A DNA stretch of 41,909 nucleotides from Candidatus Thalassarchaeaceae archaeon (GCA_030747395.1 JASLKT010000007.1:1-41909); one strand, 5' to 3'. Shown: positions 16,678 through 25,136, numbered from the stretch's first letter. Notes: generated by a model not told the origin, from the letters alone. Translations and numbers: made by a program.

Positions 16678-16703
16678 ACGGTGGAGGGGGCAAGACATTC
16701 AAG
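16654..16703 (+). repeat. direct repeat copy 2 (rluA 3' end / kynA leader)
   Basis: Second copy of the repeat at 15268-15318. The first part is the last codons of rluA (VKIDFET-stop); the G-rich part GAACGGTGGAGGGGGCAAGACATTCAAG is non-coding, ending 10 nt before the kynA ATG at 16714. The two copies are 1.39 kb apart. Confidence 0.85.
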
Positions 16704-16713
16704 CGTCAGGGCG

Positions 16714-17826
16714 ATGCGAAACAACATGGGCGGAGGATATTCAGGCGCTGGAGGCGGTTCTAATCGGACATATGGAGGCTATCTAGGCCTACATGAATTG
16801 CTCTCCTTGCAACGGGAAGATGAAGGGGTCAGCAACGATGAGATGCATTTCATTGTCACACACCAAACCTTCGAACTTTGGTTCAAACAGGTCATTCGAG
16901 AACTCAGAGAAATTCGAGATATTCTCGCTACGGAACATGTTCCAGAGGCTGAAGTGCCAAAAGCCGTGGAACATCTGGGTCGCGTGACTGAAATCTTCCG
17001 CCTTCTGGCCAATCAATGGAAGGTGATGGAAACACTCACTCCACAAGGATTCCTTGCATTCCGGGATGGTTTGGGTACTGCTAGCGGATTTGAATCGTAT
17101 CAAATGCGCGAAATGGAAATTCTCCTCGGCTTGGAACAGGTTGGCCGTGTTTCTGATATGGATCCATTGGGTCATTTCCGAAAACTCGCTACTCGCAGTG
17201 AAGCAGATGCGGCTGCTTTGGCTCGTTTGGAAGCTACTTTAGAAGAAACAACACTGGAATCCGCATTGACCACTTGGTTATCACGAACGCCCATCATGGG
17301 CTCATTCTATGGTTCAAATAAAGACGATGAAATCGTCGAATCATATGTCGATGCCCATCTCGCTGCTTACGCGAGTATAGGAGATGCAGCAAGTGCGCGA
17401 ATGGAAGCACAGGGTGTAGACAATATCGAAGCCGTCAAGGCTCGCTTTGCTGCAGCAAGCCAAGGTGCACGTGATTTCCTCAAACCCGATGGTGATGTGA
17501 ATCGAGCACGCGCTGGATTGCTTTTCATCGAGTCATACCGAGAACTCCCGTTACTCGCTTGGCCCAGAGTACTCATCGATGCCGTGGTTGAACTAGAGGA
17601 GAGCATGGTTCTTTTCCGAACATACCATGCACGAATGGTTGAGCGAATCATTGGACGACGTGTTGGTACAGGTGGTTCTTCAGGTGTCGATTACCTCGAT
17701 GCTACGACCAAATATCGAATTTTTGGAGATCTCTGGGGTGTCCGAACAATCCTCTTGAAACCAGAGCTTCGACCTTCATTGAAAAATGGAGATATCTATG
17801 GATTCGCAGGCGATGGAACAGATTGA
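16714..17826 (+). CDS. kynA: tryptophan 2,3-dioxygenase
   Basis: A 370-residue heme enzyme that opens the indole ring of L-tryptophan with O2 to N-formylkynurenine. Family motifs are clear: YLGLHELLSLQ, FIVTHQTFELWFKQVIREL (heme-pocket His), FRDGLGTASGFESYQMREMEILLG (with the substrate-binding Arg) and GTGGSSGVDYLDATT near the C-terminus. The ATG at 16714 is chosen, with 16726 also possible; the frame upstream runs into the repeat. A Gly-rich leader (GGGYSGAGGG) precedes the domain. It is 26 nt upstream of the thiolase and probably cotranscribed. Kynurenine formamidase and kynureninase genes are not in the window. Confidence 0.95.
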   Translation: MRNNMGGGYSGAGGGSNRTYGGYLGLHELLSLQREDEGVSNDEMHFIVTHQTFELWFKQVIRELREIRDILATEHVPEAEVPKAVEHLGRVTEIFRLLANQWKVMETLTPQGFLAFRDGLGTASGFESYQMREMEILLGLEQVGRVSDMDPLGHFRKLATRSEADAAALARLEATLEETTLESALTTWLSRTPIMGSFYGSNKDDEIVESYVDAHLAAYASIGDAASARMEAQGVDNIEAVKARFAAASQGARDFLKPDGDVNRARAGLLFIESYRELPLLAWPRVLIDAVVELEESMVLFRTYHARMVERIIGRRVGTGGSSGVDYLDATTKYRIFGDLWGVRTILLKPELRPSLKNGDIYGFAGDGTD

Positions 17827-17852
17827 TACACATCAGCAGGAGACGGTGGAAT

Positions 17853-18992
17853 ATGGTAGAGGTTGTCATCTGCGCTGTAGCGCGCACACCTGTCGGTCGC
17901 TATCGGGGTGCATTGGCCAACCAAACAGCAGTCGAACTAGGAATTCATGCTGTCAGAGGTTTACTTGAACGGGTCAACATTGACCCAACCAGTGGAATCA
18001 TCGACGATGTTCTATTCGGTCAGGTTTTGCAAGCCGGTGCGGGACAAGCACCTGCAAGACAGGTTGCATTGGGTGCTGGGATGCCCGTCAGTACACCTGC
18101 GACGACCATCAACAAAGTCTGTGGGTCATCACTGAAAGCGGTCATGATGGCAGCCAATAGCATTCGAGCCGGAGAATACAACGTGATTGTAGCTGGTGGG
18201 ATGGAATCGATGACCAACGCCCCATATTTCGGACAAAAAATTTCGAAGACTGAATTTGGTGAGATGAAACCTACAATGATTCACGATGGCCTATGGGATG
18301 TTTACAATGATGAACACATGGGCAATACTGGAGAAACAGTATCAGAAGAATTTGACATTTCTAGGGGCACTTCAGATGCCTTTGCTTCACGTTCGCATGA
18401 TCGCGCACTTGCCGCTTGGGAACAAGGGTGGATGGACTTCGAAGTCATCAGTACACCTGGAATCCAACGAGATGAGGGCATTTCACCAGGTGGGAATCTT
18501 AGTGAAATGAGAGCGGTATTCCAAGAAGATGGGAGAATTACTGCAGGCAATGCATCGCAACTTTCAGATGGTGCTGCTGCTGTTCTAATCGCCAGTCAGG
18601 AAGCAGCCAATGCAAACGGATGGCCAGTGCTTGGAACCGTAATCGATTATTGCACATCAGGGGTTGAGCCGGCAAGAGTGATGGCTGCACCGATTCCTGC
18701 AATCGAACTATTGCTCAATCGAAATGGATTGACGATGAATGATTTGTCTTTTGTTGAGCACAACGAGGCGTTTGCAGCGGCTTCATGTGCGATTGCAAAG
18801 GCATGCAACATTCCCGATGAGAAACTCAACCCACACGGCGGGGCCGTTGCGATTGGACATCCGTTGGGGGCAACCGGTGCCCGTTGTCTGATGACACTCA
18901 TCAATGCACTTCGTCGCACCGGCGGCGGGAAGGGGATTGTGACCCTGTGCCTCGGTGGTGGCAATGCTGTTGCCATGCTTGTTGGTGCCTAA
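17853..18992 (+). CDS. acetyl-CoA C-acetyltransferase (thiolase)
   Basis: A 379-residue thiolase II catalysing reversible Claisen condensation of acetyl-CoA or thiolysis of 3-ketoacyl-CoA. Catalytic features: NKVCGSSLKAVMMA (Cys90, nucleophile), NEAFAA, GGAVAIGHPLGATGAR (His) and LCLGGGNAVA (second Cys). Length and motif order are normal. The ATG at 17853 starts MVEVVICAVARTPVGRYRG; GGAG upstream may serve as a ribosome site. It follows kynA by 26 nt, consistent with joint breakdown of amino acids and acyl-CoA. Its stop codon directly abuts the stop of the convergent protease gene. Confidence 0.94.
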   Translation: MVEVVICAVARTPVGRYRGALANQTAVELGIHAVRGLLERVNIDPTSGIIDDVLFGQVLQAGAGQAPARQVALGAGMPVSTPATTINKVCGSSLKAVMMAANSIRAGEYNVIVAGGMESMTNAPYFGQKISKTEFGEMKPTMIHDGLWDVYNDEHMGNTGETVSEEFDISRGTSDAFASRSHDRALAAWEQGWMDFEVISTPGIQRDEGISPGGNLSEMRAVFQEDGRITAGNASQLSDGAAAVLIASQEAANANGWPVLGTVIDYCTSGVEPARVMAAPIPAIELLLNRNGLTMNDLSFVEHNEAFAAASCAIAKACNIPDEKLNPHGGAVAIGHPLGATGARCLMTLINALRRTGGGKGIVTLCLGGGNAVAMLVGA

Positions 18993-21900
18993 TCAACGGA
19001 AATTATGACCAATCATCTGTGGCAAGCCAGTGGGAGCCGGCCGCATTGGAGGGGGAGGGGGCGTTTTTCGCCGCCCCGTAAACAAGACAATGATGGCGAG
19101 TAAAGCAACGGTTGAACCAAGACCGATGATTATTTTCGTATCAGGATTAATCGAAAAACCACCACTTGTCGAAGTGTTTGCACCATCATCTGATTCGTCT
19201 GGATTGGGTGTTGGTTCTGGCTCAGGTTCTGGTTCGGGTTCTGGTTCGGGTTCTGGTGGATGCCAAACCATGTATTTCACCGACCACGTATGTGTGATGA
19301 CCTCGTAGCCATCGGAAATTGAAACAATCACGGAATACGTTGGTGTCGTTCCATTGTAAGAACAAATCTCAGCAACATATCCAGATGTGATTGACTCACA
19401 ATAGAATGGCCCTATTTCAAGCCAAGAATTGTTAGATAGATCCACAGTCCAATTTTCTTGAATGATTAGTTTCCAACTCGTTTGGATTTCTAAAACCGAA
19501 TTTTCTGAGATATTCACAAACGTCTGTAGGAAAAGGAAGTCTGAAGTCGCATTCAGTGTGAATTCGGTTAGGGTGGGCAATACTGAAATTTGACCTGCAC
19601 GATTGACCATTTCATCAATCAAATCATTGCAATTTTGATCTAATCCGTCCCAAATTTCAGTTGCATTCGGGTGAATATTCGAATTATTATCTTCGCAATC
19701 CTCGTACCACCGGAATCCATCCCCATCTGAATCTGGGTCGGGGATGAGTGGATTGGTGAATGTGACATTTAGTTCGATACCGTCGTCAAGTCCATCGTCA
19801 TCCGTGTCGTTGTCAAGAGGGTCAGTGAGGTGTATATTGTATTCATCCAAATCGAACAAGCCATCGGAATCAGAATCGAGGCCAGCATAATCTTCGTCAA
19901 TTAAGTCATCACAATCATTGTCAATTCCATCAAGTAGCTCAGGCATGGATGGATTCATCCAGGGATCTGATTCATTGCAATCTTGGAACCAATACCAACC
20001 ATCTGCGTCCGCATCGGCATCGGGAATCAGAGGGTTTGTCCCATGAATTAAGATCTCATCACCGTCTGAAAGGTTGTCACCGTCAGTATCTGAATTGGTC
20101 CAGTTGGTGCCATAGATATGGTACTCAGGGTAATCGGTGATGCCATCGTTGTCAGAATCTGTAACATTGAAACCTTCATCCCAAGCACCGTTACAATTGT
20201 CATCAATCCCATTGAGTAATTCAGACATCCCTGGGTGAATTTGCGGATTGGAATCATTGCAATCTTGGAACCAATACCAAGCATCTGTGTCCCCATCCAC
20301 ATCGAATACCAATGGATTACTCCCAAAGAACAGAATCTCTTGTGCGTCCGTCAAACCGTCTCCATCTGTGTCATTGGACAGTGGATTGGTCCCATACAAA
20401 TTGACTTCTGCACCATCGAGTAATGTGTCATTATCACTGTCTGGGTCGAGTGGGTCTGTGTTGTTGATCATTACTTCTTCATAATCACTCAAGTCATCAT
20501 TATCTGTGTCGATATCATAGGGGTCTGTTCCGTATACATCTGTCTCATTATCATTGGTCAAACCATCTCCATCCGAATCCAATATGGCTGGAATACCATG
20601 AATGACGAGTTCCCAATCATTCCAAGTTCCTGTATCTCCATTGCCATCATCCTCTACTTTGAGGGTCCAATTTCCAGCAGATGATTCATCCCAATTGTGC
20701 ACAGTTGAAAACATCCAATCTCGATAATTATTGTTCGAATCACTTTGTTTCTGTGCCAATGTACTCTCTGTACCGGATGGAGATGTTAGTGTGATAATCA
20801 AATCACCTCGATAGACGTGATCAATATCAACGTAAACCTCGACGTGTTCAATGCGCAGTCCATCGTTGATGGTGACTGTATCTTCTAGACCCTGTGGGTC
20901 ATTATCTGGTATGCCTGTATTGATTGTGCGGGTATTGGTGGTAACGTTGATTGCAGGATCTACAATGGTCCAATTTTCAGCCATTGCAACTGCAAGACCA
21001 GCGTCCACAGCACCAAATCCGTACTTGTGAGATACATCATGACCGACACCATTTACATTCCACGAACTGTCGCTGGGGTCATTTTTTCGGGCGCTGTTTA
21101 CCAATATATGTTGCACATCGCGCCAAGTCAAATTCGCATTGGCCTCAAGCATTAGGGCGATGACACCACTGGCCAGTGGGGTTGCGGATGATGTGCCACC
21201 GAAATTATCGGTGTAATCGTTGCTGGTGTAGCCAGATGAACCTTCAATATCGGTGGTTGTGATGCCTTCACCGTCTCCATCGCTGTGTGCTGCAACGAGG
21301 ATGTTGGCACCAGGTTCTGCATACCATGACTGGTCTCCAGCATGGGTAATCGCAGTGACTGCGATGGTTTGTCGTGCATTGGCGTATCCATCCTTGTTGG
21401 AATCGTCATCGGAGTCCAATCCATTACCGGCTGCCCATGTGATGATATTTCCAAGGCCTCCGCGGCCATTGGCAACATCATCTTCGAAGGCTGCTATGGT
21501 GAGGGGGCCGGGTGCTTCGAGTGTGCTTCCATCATCACTGGGCCCCCAAGAATTACTGTAGATGTCAATAATTTGATTTTCATGTGTCAACGCATCGGCT
21601 TCTGTAGAATCAGGGGTCCCACAAGCAATCAGTAACAAACCAGCAAGATTGGCATCTGGCGCAGCACCAGATACACCGACGCTGTTATTCCCAGTTGCAG
21701 CAGCAACTCCGCCAGCCGCAGTACCGTGAGCATTCCAATTGGAAGGTGATGGGTTTCCATCATCTCCACAAAAATCGTAATCGTTGGTTGAATCGTAATT
21801 GGTCGTCAAATCGGGATGATTGTGATCAAGCCCATCATCGACAATACCGATGGTCACACCTGTGCCTTGGTAGGATGCCCATGCCCCGGTGAGATTTGCA

Positions 21901-22301
21901 TCTTCACCCGAAAGCCCACCGCTGGTTTGACCTGTGTTTTCCAAGTGCCATTGATCGCCGAATTTTGGGTCATTTGGCACCCATCTCGGTTCCTGTTGGC
22001 GTTCAATTTCAGGGCATGCAATTTCAATTCGGTTGGAATTGAGCCACAAATTAATCTCGGAGGGATTGGCATCCACCAACCACGCATTTTCCAGAAGGGG
22101 GGCTTGCTTACCTATCGGATACGGACTGACTACCAACCAAGTGCCATCGTGAGGAGTCAGTTCAGAGCAACGAGAAAATGCAGATTGAACTGCAATTGAA
22201 TACTCGGAAAGCTGGTTTGTTTCTTCGTAAACCTCTGCTGCAGAAACAATTGGTGACAAACTTGCGAAAATCATCACAATTGTCAGTCCAAGCCACTTCA
22301 T
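18993..22301 (-). CDS. secreted subtilisin-like serine protease (S8) with P-domain and calcium-binding repeats
   Basis: A 1102-residue surface protease. Signal peptide (MKWLGLTIVMIFASLSPIVSA) and prodomain (~22-115) precede the S8 domain with the triad Asp155 (GIVDDGLDHNHPDL), His192 (NAHGTAAGG) and Ser371 (GTSSATPLASG). A proprotein-convertase P-domain follows (IEHVEVYVDIDHVYRGDLIITLTSP ... GNWTLKVEDDGNGD). Then come ~340 residues of calcium-type repeats (DSDGDGLTNDNE, YGTDPYDIDTDNDDLSDYEE) interleaved with three MopE-like DCND...IHPG...DDNCNG..DE modules, a beta domain, a PEPEP linker, a transmembrane helix and a short cytoplasmic Pro-rich tail. It probably degrades proteins at the cell surface. 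The second ATG is chosen because the first lies in a hairpin. Confidence 0.93.
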   Translation of the reverse strand: MKWLGLTIVMIFASLSPIVSAAEVYEETNQLSEYSIAVQSAFSRCSELTPHDGTWLVVSPYPIGKQAPLLENAWLVDANPSEINLWLNSNRIEIACPEIERQQEPRWVPNDPKFGDQWHLENTGQTSGGLSGEDANLTGAWASYQGTGVTIGIVDDGLDHNHPDLTTNYDSTNDYDFCGDDGNPSPSNWNAHGTAAGGVAAATGNNSVGVSGAAPDANLAGLLLIACGTPDSTEADALTHENQIIDIYSNSWGPSDDGSTLEAPGPLTIAAFEDDVANGRGGLGNIITWAAGNGLDSDDDSNKDGYANARQTIAVTAITHAGDQSWYAEPGANILVAAHSDGDGEGITTTDIEGSSGYTSNDYTDNFGGTSSATPLASGVIALMLEANANLTWRDVQHILVNSARKNDPSDSSWNVNGVGHDVSHKYGFGAVDAGLAVAMAENWTIVDPAINVTTNTRTINTGIPDNDPQGLEDTVTINDGLRIEHVEVYVDIDHVYRGDLIITLTSPSGTESTLAQKQSDSNNNYRDWMFSTVHNWDESSAGNWTLKVEDDGNGDTGTWNDWELVIHGIPAILDSDGDGLTNDNETDVYGTDPYDIDTDNDDLSDYEEVMINNTDPLDPDSDNDTLLDGAEVNLYGTNPLSNDTDGDGLTDAQEILFFGSNPLVFDVDGDTDAWYWFQDCNDSNPQIHPGMSELLNGIDDNCNGAWDEGFNVTDSDNDGITDYPEYHIYGTNWTNSDTDGDNLSDGDEILIHGTNPLIPDADADADGWYWFQDCNESDPWMNPSMPELLDGIDNDCDDLIDEDYAGLDSDSDGLFDLDEYNIHLTDPLDNDTDDDGLDDGIELNVTFTNPLIPDPDSDGDGFRWYEDCEDNNSNIHPNATEIWDGLDQNCNDLIDEMVNRAGQISVLPTLTEFTLNATSDFLFLQTFVNISENSVLEIQTSWKLIIQENWTVDLSNNSWLEIGPFYCESITSGYVAEICSYNGTTPTYSVIVSISDGYEVITHTWSVKYMVWHPPEPEPEPEPEPEPEPTPNPDESDDGANTSTSGGFSINPDTKIIIGLGSTVALLAIIVLFTGRRKTPPPPPMRPAPTGLPQMIGHNFR
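19198..19262 (-). repeat. simple repeat encoding a Pro-Glu linker
   Basis: A run of 6-nt units (GGTTCT/GGTTCG on plus) encodes about nine Pro-Glu pairs in the protease, forming a stiff spacer before the membrane helix. Such a tract is prone to slippage and length change between strains. Confidence 0.8.
19585..20590 (-). repeat. calcium-binding and MopE-like repeats of the S8 protease
   Basis: Alternating DxDxDGxxDxxE units spaced by YGTNPL-type loops and three DCxDxNxxIHPxxxExxxGxDxNCxxxxDE modules. The modules have two Cys each and may chelate metal or form disulfides. The two long modules (WYWFQDCND and WYWFQDCNE) are almost identical in DNA, suggesting recent internal duplication. Confidence 0.8.
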
Positions 22302-22316
22302 GGCCCATAGGGCCAT
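22300..22316 (-). other. perfect 7-bp hairpin with triloop TAT overlapping the protease start
   Basis: ATGGCCC / GGGCCAT around TAT on the minus strand; the 3' arm runs into the ATG chosen as start (22301). It would occlude or position the start codon if in the mRNA. Confidence 0.5.
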
Positions 22317-22347
22317 GACTAGGTTATTGAAACCATGTTTGAACCGT

Positions 22348-23604
22348 TCAATTGGAGAGGAAATCTTGAACGGCCAATTCTACTTCGGAATCAGGCATTA
22401 AACGGCGTTGACTCTTGGCGACTTCAAACAAATGTGCCACCAATTCATCACTCACTTCATGTCCGTGTTGTTCAAGCCACCAAACGATGTTTGAGCGGCC
22501 ACTCATGTGGCCAATCCGAATGATTTGTTGCAGACCATAATCTTGTGCAGGTACTCCAGAATAAACTCGATCTGCAAGCCAATGATCACCTTTCTTCATG
22601 GCCTTGATGACAGCACTTGCATGAACTCCTGTTCCTGTTTCAAAGGCGTCTTCTCCAAACACGGGATAATTTCGTGGCAAGGCCACTTCCACGTAGTCAT
22701 GTGCTTTCTGCATGTATTCATTGAGTAGAGTCAAATCATTTTCAATGACGCCCATTAAACTCAGATTGACAAGGGTTTGATCCAACGGAGCGTTGCCCGC
22801 GCGTTCACCAACACCCAATGCGGTTCCATGGATGACATCTGCACCAGCTTCAGCCGCCGCCAAATTGTTGGCCACACCGAGACCACGATCTTGATGGCCG
22901 TGCCAATTGACTTCAATATCGCGACGTTTGACGCCCGCGTCTGGAATGACCTCTTCTTGGATGTAGGTGAGCAGTTGCTTGACTCCATTGGGTGTCACGT
23001 GACCACAAGTATCGCAGACACAGATTCGATCTGCACCCAATTCGATGGCCCGAGTGTACACTTCCTTGATTTCCTCTGGCTTTGAACGAGTCGTGTCCTC
23101 TGTGACAAACATCACGGGGATATCATTGTCAACTGCAAATGAAACCGCTTTCTCCGCAGTGCTAAGAATTCGCTCCATTGTCCAATTTTCAGCAAATTGA
23201 CGGATTGGACTTGTACCTAAGAAAGCACTTGCCTGAATTTTCATTTCGTGCTTGGCTTGTAAATCGACAAGGGGTTCAATATCTGAAACAACTGTCCTAA
23301 CCGCACAACCGGGTCGAATGCTGTAGTCATTCTCTACGATGTGTGATAACATAGCATCGATGTGATTGACATGGAATGGTCCGGCCCCAGGTAGGCCAAG
23401 ATCGACCTTCTGGATTCCGAGACGTTCCATGTAGGACAACAATTCGATTTTCTCTTCAATCGTAGGATTTCGTGCACTTGGGCTCTGCAAACCATCTCGC
23501 AATGTTTCATCATCAAACCAAATTTCATGGGGATGATTTGCGGCATTTCGGTTGAATTCATAATCGACTACGTTCCAGTCATAAATCAGGTCGCTTTCCT
23601 GCAT
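22348..23604 (-). CDS. LeuA/homocitrate synthase-family acyl-CoA condensing enzyme
   Basis: A 418-residue DRE-TIM metallolyase that condenses acetyl-CoA with a 2-oxoacid. Motifs: FDDETLRDGLQSPSARNPTIEEKIELL (metal and substrate binding), ICVCDTCGHVTPNGV, INWHGHQDRGLGVANNLAAAEAGAD-like segment and GLGVGERAGNAPLD-like ALGVGERAGN. Length corresponds to the catalytic barrel plus a short accessory domain; the C-terminal regulatory domain of bacterial LeuA is absent, so leucine feedback in the usual way is unlikely. 2-isopropylmalate, citramalate or homocitrate synthase activities cannot be told apart here. The ATG at 23604 (MQESDLIYDW) is preferred over the one at 23634, which lies in a hairpin arm. 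Confidence 0.85.
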   Translation of the reverse strand: MQESDLIYDWNVVDYEFNRNAANHPHEIWFDDETLRDGLQSPSARNPTIEEKIELLSYMERLGIQKVDLGLPGAGPFHVNHIDAMLSHIVENDYSIRPGCAVRTVVSDIEPLVDLQAKHEMKIQASAFLGTSPIRQFAENWTMERILSTAEKAVSFAVDNDIPVMFVTEDTTRSKPEEIKEVYTRAIELGADRICVCDTCGHVTPNGVKQLLTYIQEEVIPDAGVKRRDIEVNWHGHQDRGLGVANNLAAAEAGADVIHGTALGVGERAGNAPLDQTLVNLSLMGVIENDLTLLNEYMQKAHDYVEVALPRNYPVFGEDAFETGTGVHASAVIKAMKKGDHWLADRVYSGVPAQDYGLQQIIRIGHMSGRSNIVWWLEQHGHEVSDELVAHLFEVAKSQRRLMPDSEVELAVQDFLSN

Positions 23605-23628
23605 TGGCTGTCCCTCTCGCACCACGTG

Positions 23629-23648
23629 CACCACCCGAAGGGGTGGTG
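23629..23648 (-). other. perfect 8-bp hairpin upstream of the LeuA-family gene
   Basis: CACCACCC / GGGTGGTG around a 4-nt loop (CTTC on the minus strand), 24 nt before the ATG at 23604. Position and stem length match the triloop hairpins but the loop differs. Confidence 0.45.
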
Positions 23649-23675
23649 GGGTGTATCAATCCGACGCCAATGAGT

Positions 23676-24734
23676 CTACGAAATAGACAATTTGCGGTTT
23701 TTCTTTGACAGAATTTTAAACATGACTAAAACGAGGAATAAAATTGTCAACTCAGGACTGAATAATACGCAAACTAACGAGATGAACATCAACGCCAAGT
23801 AATACAATGAAATGAAAAACGAACGAGCTGCGGAAGGTATTCTGCCTTCGGCATCACGCGGTTCATGTATGTCAATCGAAATCACTGATTGGTTGTACCA
23901 AATACCGAGCACCAATACGATGAGTGTGTAAACGTAAGCGGCGAGTTCTCCCACCTCTGCTGGATTCAACCAAGGCATCGCAGCAATTCCAATGAGAATG
24001 AGGGCATAAACGCGCATCTCAATCAAGGTCCGGTGCGGACCATGAACCCAAGGCATCATTGGAATTCCCGCTTCTTTGTACTGATCACTGCGATACAATG
24101 CAAGTGCCCAGAAGTGAGGTGGGGTCCAGATGAAGATCAATGAGAACATGAGCCATGGAAGGGCACTTCCCAAATCAAATGGATTCGAAATCGATGCTGC
24201 ATCACCCATGGCTGCGGCCCAGCCAACCAATGGAGGAGTGGCGCCAGCAATTCCGCCAATAACGATATTTTGAACACTGCTACGCTTCAACCATAGTGTG
24301 TAAATAAAAACGTAAAACAAGATGCTGAAGGCGGCCCAAAATGCTGCAACTTCATTCGCAAATTCGATGAGCCAAAGGGTTCCTGATAAAGATAGAAACA
24401 TTGCCCAAAGGAAACCTGCTTTTGGAGATATGGCGCCCCGAGCAATGGCCCGGTTCTCTGTTCGCTTCATTTGAGGATCAATATCTCGATCCAAGATATT
24501 GTTGAACGTGTGAGCGCCTCCTGCGGTTAGATATCCACCGATGAAAACAACACCCATTGTTTCGAGTGTGTTGAAATAATCAAAATCAATTCTCCCTGCT
24601 GCATTCCACACGATCAAATCATGAATGAGAATAGTACACATTGCTGTCACTTGCAGCAATGCCAAGACACCGGGTTTCATGAGGCGAAACCAATCGGACA
24701 AGTTGGCTGTTGCCACGTCCGTCGTTGACTCCAT
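23676..24734 (-). CDS. ctaB: heme O synthase (protoheme IX farnesyltransferase)
   Basis: A 352-residue UbiA-superfamily integral membrane prenyltransferase that adds a farnesyl group to heme B, giving heme O, the precursor of heme A. Nine-helix pattern with the polyprenyl-diphosphate motif NNILDRDIDPQMKRTENR and the second motif FALYRSDQYKEAGIPM-like ALYRSDQYKEAGIPMMP. IWTPPHFWALAL is also diagnostic. The ATG at 24734 is chosen; the upstream frame runs through a hairpin and lacks similarity. It lies in a block with rpoK and ctaA on the same strand, so heme A synthesis genes are grouped and an aa3-type oxidase is implied. Confidence 0.94.
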   Translation of the reverse strand: MESTTDVATANLSDWFRLMKPGVLALLQVTAMCTILIHDLIVWNAAGRIDFDYFNTLETMGVVFIGGYLTAGGAHTFNNILDRDIDPQMKRTENRAIARGAISPKAGFLWAMFLSLSGTLWLIEFANEVAAFWAAFSILFYVFIYTLWLKRSSVQNIVIGGIAGATPPLVGWAAAMGDAASISNPFDLGSALPWLMFSLIFIWTPPHFWALALYRSDQYKEAGIPMMPWVHGPHRTLIEMRVYALILIGIAAMPWLNPAEVGELAAYVYTLIVLVLGIWYNQSVISIDIHEPRDAEGRIPSAARSFFISLYYLALMFISLVCVLFSPELTILFLVLVMFKILSKKNRKLSIS

Positions 24735-24765
24735 AGAGGCATGCAAACAGACACCATCTATCAAT

Positions 24766-24784
24766 GACGCCCTTACAGGGCGTC
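24766..24784 (-). other. perfect 7-bp hairpin upstream of ctaB
   Basis: GACGCCC / GGGCGTC around TGTAA (minus strand), 31 nt upstream of the ctaB start and 12 nt after the rpoK stop. The minus-strand loop TGTAA carries no TAC; the stem type and position match the others. Confidence 0.45.
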
Positions 24785-24796
24785 CCAAGAATACAA

Positions 24797-25051
24797 TCAA
24801 TCATCGTGTGGATCGACGTCGATGGGGATTAATTCGCGCTCATATTCTAGAAGAGCAATCTTGAGTGGGTCTAGAACGAAGCGAACACTCGCTTCTTCGA
24901 CACCGTAGAGTGATACCAATTCTTCACGGAACTCTTCTCGCAATTTTTGTTCGGTCACATAGAGTGGAGCACCCATGCTGATTTGCAGTGCTCGAGCACC
25001 AATAATTCGGGCCTTTTCAAAACGGGTGTGTTCTCGTGCTGGTTTTACCAT
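24797..25051 (-). CDS. rpoK: DNA-directed RNA polymerase subunit Rpo6 (RpoK)
   Basis: An 84-residue homologue of archaeal Rpo6 / eukaryotic RPB6 / bacterial omega, a small subunit that helps assemble the largest RNA polymerase subunits. The core [22 protein letters not shown] is nearly the family consensus, and [17 protein letters not shown] matches the C-terminal helix and strand. Compared with the usual ~57-residue protein there is an additional stretch ([26 protein letters not shown]) between the two. The ATG at 25051 ([10 protein letters not shown]) is preferred over a GTG at 25060. It lies between the two heme genes, not beside ribosomal or other polymerase genes. Confidence 0.9.
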   Translation of the reverse strand: MVKPAREHTRFEKARIIGARALQISMGAPLYVTEQKLREEFREELVSLYGVEEASVRFVLDPLKIALLEYERELIPIDVDPHDD

Positions 25052-25115
25052 GTGAATCACTAACAGCGGTTCGCTGCGACCTCGCGACCTACCCGGGTGT
25101 CATAAGACCATCGGG

Positions 25116-25130
25116 AGCCCCGTAGGGGCT
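25116..25130 (-). other. perfect 6-bp hairpin with triloop TAC in the ctaA-rpoK gap
   Basis: AGCCCC / GGGGCT around TAC (minus strand), 6 nt after the ctaA stop and 64 nt upstream of rpoK. No T-run follows. Confidence 0.5.
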
Positions 25131-25136
25131 ACAATT

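Noticed and set aside
15268-16703. The repeated element as part of a CRISPR array or IS ends
   Set aside because: Only two copies, 1.39 kb apart, with no spacers of regular length, no terminal inverted repeats and no transposase or integrase gene between them.
23629-23648. The hairpin as an intrinsic terminator of the heme O synthase gene
   Set aside because: ctaB ends at 23676 on the minus strand, so the hairpin is downstream of it, but no T-run follows and the next start is 24 nt away. A terminator role cannot be excluded but the evidence is weak.
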